Origin: Miscanthus floridulus
Taxonomy: Eukaryota; Streptophyta; Magnoliopsida; Poales; Poaceae
Reading direction: 5' to 3'
DNA: 64,000 nt
Assembly (NCBI RefSeq): GCF_019320115.1
Contig: NC_089588.1
Location: 121,526,837-121,590,836 of the forward strand
Below, piece after piece: positions 57,961 to 64,000 of this stretch. Position numbers and translations under genes: made by a program. Numbering within the stretch: the stretch's first letter is position 1; each line of letters begins with the position of its first letter. Below the pieces are notes generated by a model, which saw only the letters and a list, made by a program, of their open reading frames with translations, was not told where the DNA came from and made no database searches.

Positions 57961-58256
57961 CTACTTAGGTTCACGTCGCCTTGTTCCTGCCGCCTTTGGC
58001 AGTTGTGGGAGCGCGCAGGTGTCGCGCTCGTGCAACCATGGCTCGACGCAGGCAGTGTGGAAGCAATGTCTGCACGCGATCAGCACCCTCACAATGTCGC
58101 CGTCGGCCAGCTCCGACAAGCACACTGAACACGTCTGCTCAGCCCACCCGCCCGCAGACCGGTACCTACGCTCCAGCGCAACCGCTGGCGTTGGTGCCGG
58201 TGCCGGCGGTGCCAGCGCCGATGGCGGCGCCAACTCTTTGTCTGCCGCCACCGTAG
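57961..58256 (-). pseudogene. RING-H2 fragment, copy e, truncated at both ends
   Basis: On the minus strand AERRYRSAGGWAEQTC-type text (ALERRYRSAGGWAEQ) precedes CSVCLSELADGDIVRVLIAC, RHCFHTACVEPWL and DTCAL. Seven of eight zinc ligands are present; the last Cys is lost because CALC is replaced by CALPQLPK through a deletion. There is no ATG; the 5' side is cut by CACTA E3 at 58260. The CSVCLSEL text matches f5 at 63960, so this is the RING half of the second ATL-like family. Confidence 0.7.
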
Positions 58257-58259
58257 GCT

Positions 58260-59276
58260 CACTACTACATAAAGTTCAATGGAGGCGGGCATTTTTAATT
58301 AATGGAGACGGGCATTACAACCGCCTCCATCAAAGGTCACCGTTAATGGTGATCTACGGTAGCGGTTGCATTGCCCGTCTCGGTTAATCTATTAACGGAG
58401 GCGGGCGTCTTGCAAATGCCCGTCTCAGTTAATGAATTAAAAAAACAAAAAAAAACCCAGAGCCCACCGGCGAGCCTGTTTCTGAGCCCACCGGCGAGCC
58501 CAATCCCAGCCCCAGAGCTAGATCCACACCCACGCCGGCCACCCTTCATGCTCCCATCGCGGCGTCGCGCAAATCTGCCCCTATCCAGGGTCCCTCCACC
58601 GGATCTGCCTCTGTTCCACTAGATCTGCAAAAGGGAGAGGGAAGAGTGAGGGAGATGAAGAGGGGAAGAGAGTGAAGAGTGAGGGAGATGGAGAGAGAGA
58701 GGGATATGTACCTTTGTCGGCGCCGGATCGAGTCCGCTGCCCGCGCCTTTGCTTCTCACCATGCCGCTTACCACCATGGCCACCGCGCCGCTCACCGCCA
58801 CCGGGATCTGGCTGCCCGCCGTCGCACACCACTGCATCAGCCTCGATCTGCCTTGACCCGCCTTGATCTGCCTCGATCCACCATCAGAGCTCGCGGATCC
58901 TGCCTCGATCCACCAGAATCCGTCTCAATCCGCTGCTGAGTCGTGAGACCCTCGGTGCTGGAGAGAGAGGGAGGTCGCGAGGAGGGAAGATGAACGTCGC
59001 TCGGGAGGTCATGAGAAGAGGGAGGTCTTGAGGAGGGAGAGGGAGGGAGGAGGAGCGCCGCTAGGGATCGGTCTTGGAGGAGAGGCAGATCATGAGGAGG
59101 GAGAGGGTGGGGACACCGCTCGGGCTCGGTGTTATGAGGCAGGCAAAAGTGACCGCCTCCGTAAATGAAAATGCCCGCCTCCGTTAATCGTCCGATATTT
59201 TCCTAGGCTGTTGAATTTTGTGACCACCTTCGTGAATTAAAGTGCAACGTCATGCAAAATCAATATTGTAGTAGTG
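58260..59276. mobile_element. CACTA element E3, non-autonomous, 1.0 kb
   Basis: The ends are CACTACTACATAAAG and, inverted, CACTACTACAATATT. Subterminal GGAGGCGGGCATT and AATGCCCGCCTCCGTTAAT units lie inside. The flanks are GCT and TCT, an imperfect 3-bp duplication. The GC-rich centre gives frames on both strands without a domain. It interrupts RING copy e. Confidence 0.75.
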
Positions 59277-59858
59277 TCTGCTGCCGGTGTTCTCTAATAC
59301 CCTCAACGCTGATCTGCGGTCATGTGGACCATAGGTCCTGCTAGAGCTGCACATGATACGCTCAACAACACCCACATACCTATTTTTGGCCCGGCGAGAG
59401 GCCGGAATCCTGCCTCGGCAGCAGCTGCTGCTGCCAGTTGCCCGCTGAGGGCGGGGCAGCGTGGAGGACCACCAGATGCAGGCATTGTGTGGCAAAGGAC
59501 GAGACAGCCATGCGGCAGATTCACATGAGGTTCACGGTGATGTACCAACTACAATGTCTATTAAGAATGCAAGTACATCATTTTTTTAAAAAAAGAATTC
59601 AGTACATCTCTATCTCTATCTCTAAAATCTATCTCTATCTCTATAATCTATCTCTATATCTCTACTTTATATATGTACTACTAAAGAGAGGATTATTTTT
59701 TTTCTTTTGTTGCTTCTACAAGCCTCCATCAAGCACTTACAGATTTTAGAGCTCTTGAATTGATATCTGGTAAAATGCTACGTCCGCAAAACCCAATGAC
59801 TGCTACCTGCAAAATAGCACCATTCTAAGAATATATAGTTTGACAAAAACATTTCTTT
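59277..59858. other. Flank with coding-like GC-rich stretch and a TCTATC repeat
   Basis: 59303-59548 on the minus strand has an open frame with a hydrophobic segment (MWVLLSVSCAALAG) that might be the 5' part of RING copy e, but I cannot show it. (TCTATC)n and similar words fill 59605-59670. Confidence 0.4.
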
Positions 59859-61253
59859 CACTACTACGGATTTCACTTTAGTAGCACCATTTTCACCGCC
59901 GGTTTGTACTTATCCGGTGGTGGTAAAGTTTCACCGCTGGTTCAAAGGCAGGCGGGGCACAATTGGACGACAAACAACTGGTCGTGGAAATTGTTTTCAT
60001 CACAGGTCACCATATGATCTAGCGGTGAAAATTGTTTTCACTGCCCGCCGGTTGCCATATGATCTGGTGGTGAAAATGGTTGTGGTCATCGGATCAAATT
60101 CCGATCCAGCGCTGAAAACAATTTTCAAAAGTTGATTGATTTAGAGATATATCCGCTTTAAGAACAGCTTATTGGTTTCATTATCGACCACGTCTTGAAT
60201 CCAAATGGAGACCATTGCATTATTTTTTCTTGAGAATTACACAGTACACCACAGACCCTCACAAAGCATGCACACTCAGCCCTATAAACGCACGCAGATG
60301 CCCCTATGAGCTTCTTCGAAGACTAGGTCAGCAAATCCTCGAGATTGACGAAATCACCACAGACGCCTCGATGTCGACGGGAACGTCGCCTACCACTAAA
60401 AACACATAGCCGTTAAATCCTTGAAAATTCGCTGCCACGGGGAGTCGAACCCAGGACCTGAGGTGCTACTGAGGTTCTTGTAACCACTAGACTAAAGGCC
60501 CTTTCGCGACCATTGCATTATCTAATTATGGTGCAACTCTAATTCATCTTGTTCACCCGACAATCGCATGTTATACATATTTGTGTGTTAGCTTGGACTT
60601 GTATTCAAATTTATATCTCGTGTTCTTGTGAAAACACTGTGGTCGGATTTAATGTATGGACTCATGACTTGAACCAGATGTATATTTTGATGCATTGTGT
60701 AGGTCTTAGACTTGATGTTATATTTAAAATAGTTTTCTAAGAATGTATTATTACCACGAGCACTAGACAAACCATTGGTCATATGGTAGAACATGCGGTG
60801 ATGATCAAGATAACACGGCTGAATAAAATGGTGCACGAGCGGTCATGAGCTCTTCATCATGGCTAGATCAAACGAGGTGATGAGCTCTTCATCACCATCG
60901 GATCGTATATCTCAATGGCGGAAAAATCACTTCATCACTTCCTAAACAAACCTCATGCCAGAGGTTATGAGCTCTTCGTCACTGCCTGATCATATTCCTG
61001 ACCAATGGTTATGTCCAACTTCATCACCCCACTGGATCGTATGCCAGATAGGTGATAATGTCCGGTTCATCACTACTGGATTGAATGCTGGACCGGTGGT
61101 GATGGAAATGACATCACTATGGTGATGAAGTTTATCACCGCCAGTTCCGAACCGGCAGTGATAAGTTTTGTTAGCACTGGCCACTTTTACAAACGTCGGC
61201 GAAAACATGAAGATGGGTTATGAACTGGTAGTGATGAAGTTTGTGTCGTAGTG
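59859..61253. mobile_element. CACTA element E6, non-autonomous, 1.4 kb
   Basis: The ends are CACTACTACGGATTTC and, inverted, CACTACGACACAAAC, flanked by TTT on both sides (59856-59858 and 61254-61256). Internal GGTGATGA and TCACCGCC repeats. It contains a SINE. The partial relative at 38804-39741 shares the interior and right end. Confidence 0.85.
60224..60507 (-). mobile_element. tRNA-derived SINE with 14-bp target duplications
   Basis: On the minus strand the element starts in a tRNA-like head (TAGTCTAGTGGTTAC as A box, GGTTCGACTCC as B box) and ends with an A-rich tail after GTAATTCTCAAG. GACCATTGCATTAT flanks it on both sides (60210-60223 and 60508-60521). Size 284 bp. The paralogous E6 copy near 39015-39040 lacks it. 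Confidence 0.9.
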
Positions 61254-63295
61254 TTTAGACAAAGCAGGGTATGTTTACATTCAATACAACTAGTTCTAAT
61301 ACTTAATAGTTTTGAAGACATTAGAATTTAATGTTTTGTGGCATTGAATTCTAAGACATCAAACATTATGGACATATTATTAGGCATGTGTACAAGAACC
61401 TACCCAAGTGATCAACACTGACTCAACATAGATGCTCACATTTCTTTTCCAAGATTTATCCCAAAAAGGTTACGTAACACGTTGTGGGGCATTCAGTGCT
61501 CAGCATGTGCTTTGTGTGGTGTATGCACATATCCAACATTTTACTTTAAGAAAAGCGACCGTTTAGCTGTCTTATGATGGATTTTGACCGGAAAAAGATT
61601 TGTTACATTTTTAACCGTTGGATATGAAATTTATGGTCCAAATCTCCTTCTCCAACCCCACCTTTTTCCTTTTTCTTCCCGTAGCCACAGAACCACCCAA
61701 TCCACTATTGCCACTTCTTTCTCCATTTGTTGCGCGGCCCGGCCTCCCCTGCCTCCAGCTTCGGCAGTGCCAAGCCGCTAAATCCTCTGCCCCGCAACGA
61801 CTCCCAAGCAAATCCATCGATACAAAGTATTATATAATCGGCAAAGTTACTTCGCGACAGGTCGCGAGACATTGTGACCGTACAACTCCCTCTCGCGCCT
61901 ACGGCCCACGCGAGCCCTCCTCACCGACGCAGCTCCTCGCTCCCTCCCTCCCCTCTAGCGGCGGCGGCGGCGGTGCCAGCAAGGTAAGTCAGGTCCTCCT
62001 CCTCCTCCTCCTACTACTCCTAGATCTGATTGAGCACCGGAGATAAAGACGATGGCGGCGGTGGCTAGCGTTCCGGCAAGAAGGAGGTCGCTGAGAGGGA
62101 GAAGAAGCCAACTCCCGCGCGCTATAGAAGGGCCCTGCTAGGGGTGACAAGCAGGGCAAGCGGTGGGGAACGAGATTGGGCGGTTTAGGGGGCCTAGCGG
62201 TGGCAGCGGCGGCTGAGCGAGGGAGGGGCGGGGGCGCCATAGCCGGAGCTCGGAGCTCGCCATCACCGACGAACATGGCCATGGTGGTGGTGCTCCGGCG
62301 AGAGGGGGGAGAGGCGAACAAGGCGGCCGCTGCGGGCGCTAGGGTTTGCTGGAGCTAGTGCGTGCGGCGGGGGCGGTGGCTGGTGGCGGGGGCTGGCATG
62401 ACGGCGAGGGGCACGGGGAGGGAGAAGGGGGCGGGGGAGGAGGCCTGTCGTGAGGTAGACGACGGGGTCACGCGCTCCTGAAGCACGTGACCCGTCACGT
62501 GTTAACGTGCTCCTTATAGAATATACTCCTATCTGCCATCTACCTTTATGTACGTTTTTTATACCATTTCTGCTCAATAAGGGCCTTATAGAATATACTC
62601 CTAGCTGGTACTGTATATATTACCACTGTTCACCGTATACTGTATCAAATACTGTGTAGTAATGTATACATTGCTTTTCTCTTATTTTCCTCTTTTCCTG
62701 CTAGACTACAAATCTGTTTTTTTCCCTCCCGTGCCAACTGTGGGGTTACCTATTGTATGGATGAATTCAGAAAAAAAATGTGACAACGTCTCGCATACTG
62801 CCTTGCATGCGACACAGTCTGCTTGTTTGACGCATAATCAGCCCCGCGTGGCCTGAGGCGATACTGCCTTGCATGCGACACCATCGATCTACCTTGCAGG
62901 ACGCGTGTCACGCGATTAGATGGTGTCGCAGCTATGGTGTCACATAGAAATTTTTCTGATGAGTCCTCTACTCTCTGCCCTGGGAAGGTTTGTAGCCGTC
63001 AGATCGGGCATGGACAGCTCGTGATTGGGAGGGGTTTATTTTGCCCTCCGTCTCCTGTTTAGATATATCGCATTGCTTCGTCCGGTTGTGTTACTCCCTT
63101 CTATTCTATATAATAAAATAAAAAAGCATATATAATTGTAGAAAGATTCTTGTTTAGAGTTTCAGAAATGGTATGCTTATACATATATCTAAACTATGTT
63201 CTCGATTTATTGATCAACCTCGCAGTTGCAAGATCATCGTGAACCTCGCGTGACAATCTCAATCTGCCTGGCCGTTTCCTCTGCCTGATCAATTG
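61254..63295. other. Duplicated segment D, upstream of RING copy f5
   Basis: 61257-61830 matches 39745-40260 and 50205-50560. 61850-62480 is GC-rich with spurious frames. 62500-63060 shows nothing I can name. 63065-63295 matches the leader of f1 and f3 (TATATCGCATTGC, TTGTTTAGAGTTTCAGAAATGG). Confidence 0.6.
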
Positions 63296-64000
63296 ATGGC
63301 CAGAATGCCCTTACTGGCTGCGGCTGCGGCAGGAGGACGCCGGCGTCTCGTCGATCTGTGCGCAACGGCTCCCACGGCGTTCAACTGGCAGGAGCCGCTG
63401 GGACAGAACGGCATCCCACCATGGTCATCATTGCCAAGTGAGACCAAAAACCAGGTGTTGTTCGGCGCCTCCTTCTTGGTGTTCCTATTGGTTTGCTTGG
63501 GTGTCTGCTGCCTCTTCTGCCGCGAGGACAAGGACGACGAGCAGGATACCACTAGGTTTGTTTTTGGACCGTGGGGAAACAACGACGACGGCGAAGTTGT
63601 CAGTGCTGCCACCGCCGCCGCTGCAGGAGCAGCAACCGCTGCCCGCAAGCGGTGATGGCAGTGCACCGCAGAGCAACAGCGGCCAAGATGACAGACCTCC
63701 GCGGCGACGGCGGCGGCGGCGGCGGCAGCAGCCGCCCGCCGTGGCAGAGGTGCCCGCGGCCGACGTGGAGTTAGCTCTGGGCGAGGTGCAGTTGACGCAG
63801 GCCGGCGTGGAGTGGATGCTGGCTAACATGGAGTTGCTGGCGCCGGCGGCGGACGTGGACATGGCGCCAGCGGCTGACGTGGAGATTGCTCCAGCACCGG
63901 AGCCGGCGCCAACGCTCAAGTGCACGTTCAGTACAGCGGAGGGGTGGACCGAGGGGACGTGCTCCGTGTGCCTGTCGGAGCTGGTCGACGGCGAGAAGGT
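63296..64000 (+). pseudogene. Second ATL-like RING-H2 gene, copy f5, longest copy, cut by window end
   Basis: ATG at 63296 gives MARMPLLAAAAAGG, WQEPLGQNGIPPWSSLP, a membrane segment (FLVFLLVCLGVCCLFC) and an acidic DKDDEQDTTRF region. At about 63606 two bases are missing relative to f1 and f2 (VVSALPPP there, VVSAATAA here) and the frame ends at 63655. Read in the corrected frame, the sequence is open to the window end through an Arg run (coded by CGG repeats), an Ala/Asp/Val-rich linker, EGWTEG and CSVCLSELVDGEKV, the start of a RING-H2. It is either a pseudogene with one 2-bp lesion or an intact gene with a sequencing error. An intact protein would be an ATL-type membrane E3 ligase. Confidence 0.75.

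Overview
The window looks like intergenic DNA from a grass genome, probably a panicoid such as sorghum, sugarcane, Miscanthus or maize; the species cannot be fixed from sequence alone. The reasons are the dense nested transposable elements, several CACTA (En/Spm) families with subterminal motifs typical of grasses (CTTTAGTCCCGGTTGG and TTTGCCGAGTGC), Tourist- and Stowaway-type MITEs, tRNA-derived SINEs, a hAT element and LTR retrotransposons. Most long reading frames are transposon genes. Host genes are rare, small and mostly broken.

Layout. 1-103: the 3' end of a RING-H2 gene. About 1644-18440: an old LTR-like sequence into which a MITE, a complete 12 kb CACTA element (E1, 2280-14360, CGA target duplication) and a 1.5 kb solo LTR (16411-17891) were inserted. 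E1 carries, on the minus strand and in order from its 5' end, a duplicated 230-nt hairpin, a GRF zinc-finger/membrane-tail gene, a decayed TNP2 transposase and a decayed TNPA/Ulp1-like gene. 18808-19158: an intact-looking secreted eight-cysteine (lipid-transfer-like) protein with a TATA box and a tandemly duplicated promoter. 20541-23359: CACTA E2 (TCG duplication). 24170-34620: three broken copies of a RING-H2 (ATL-like) gene and an inverted duplication of an LTPG-like gene. One arm of that inverted duplication is interrupted by a complete hAT element (28148-31885, GTGGGGCG duplication) with an uninterrupted 736-aa transposase. 35748-37926: an exon of an MTG1/RbgA-like GTPase split by CACTA E4 (ACA duplication). 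38500-64000: repeated copies of one segment carrying truncated pieces of a second ATL-like RING gene. These are interrupted by a gag-only Copia-type retrotransposon (43515-49713) and by CACTA elements E3 and E6 (E6 holds a SINE with 14-bp target duplications).

How it fits together. There is no pathway or operon here. The history is one of gene-fragment amplification followed by insertion. Because segments are repeated inside the window, several insertions can be compared with an uninterrupted paralogue a few kilobases away, which confirms their ends (E2, the 27215 MITE, the gag-only retroelement, the SINE). Only three genes look undamaged: the hAT transposase, the GRF zinc-finger gene inside E1 and the eight-cysteine secreted protein. 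I found no convincing new multi-gene system. The best leads are the duplicated hairpin and GRF/membrane gene in E1, the potentially autonomous hAT, the tRNA-like module inside CACTA E4, and the gag-only retroelement.
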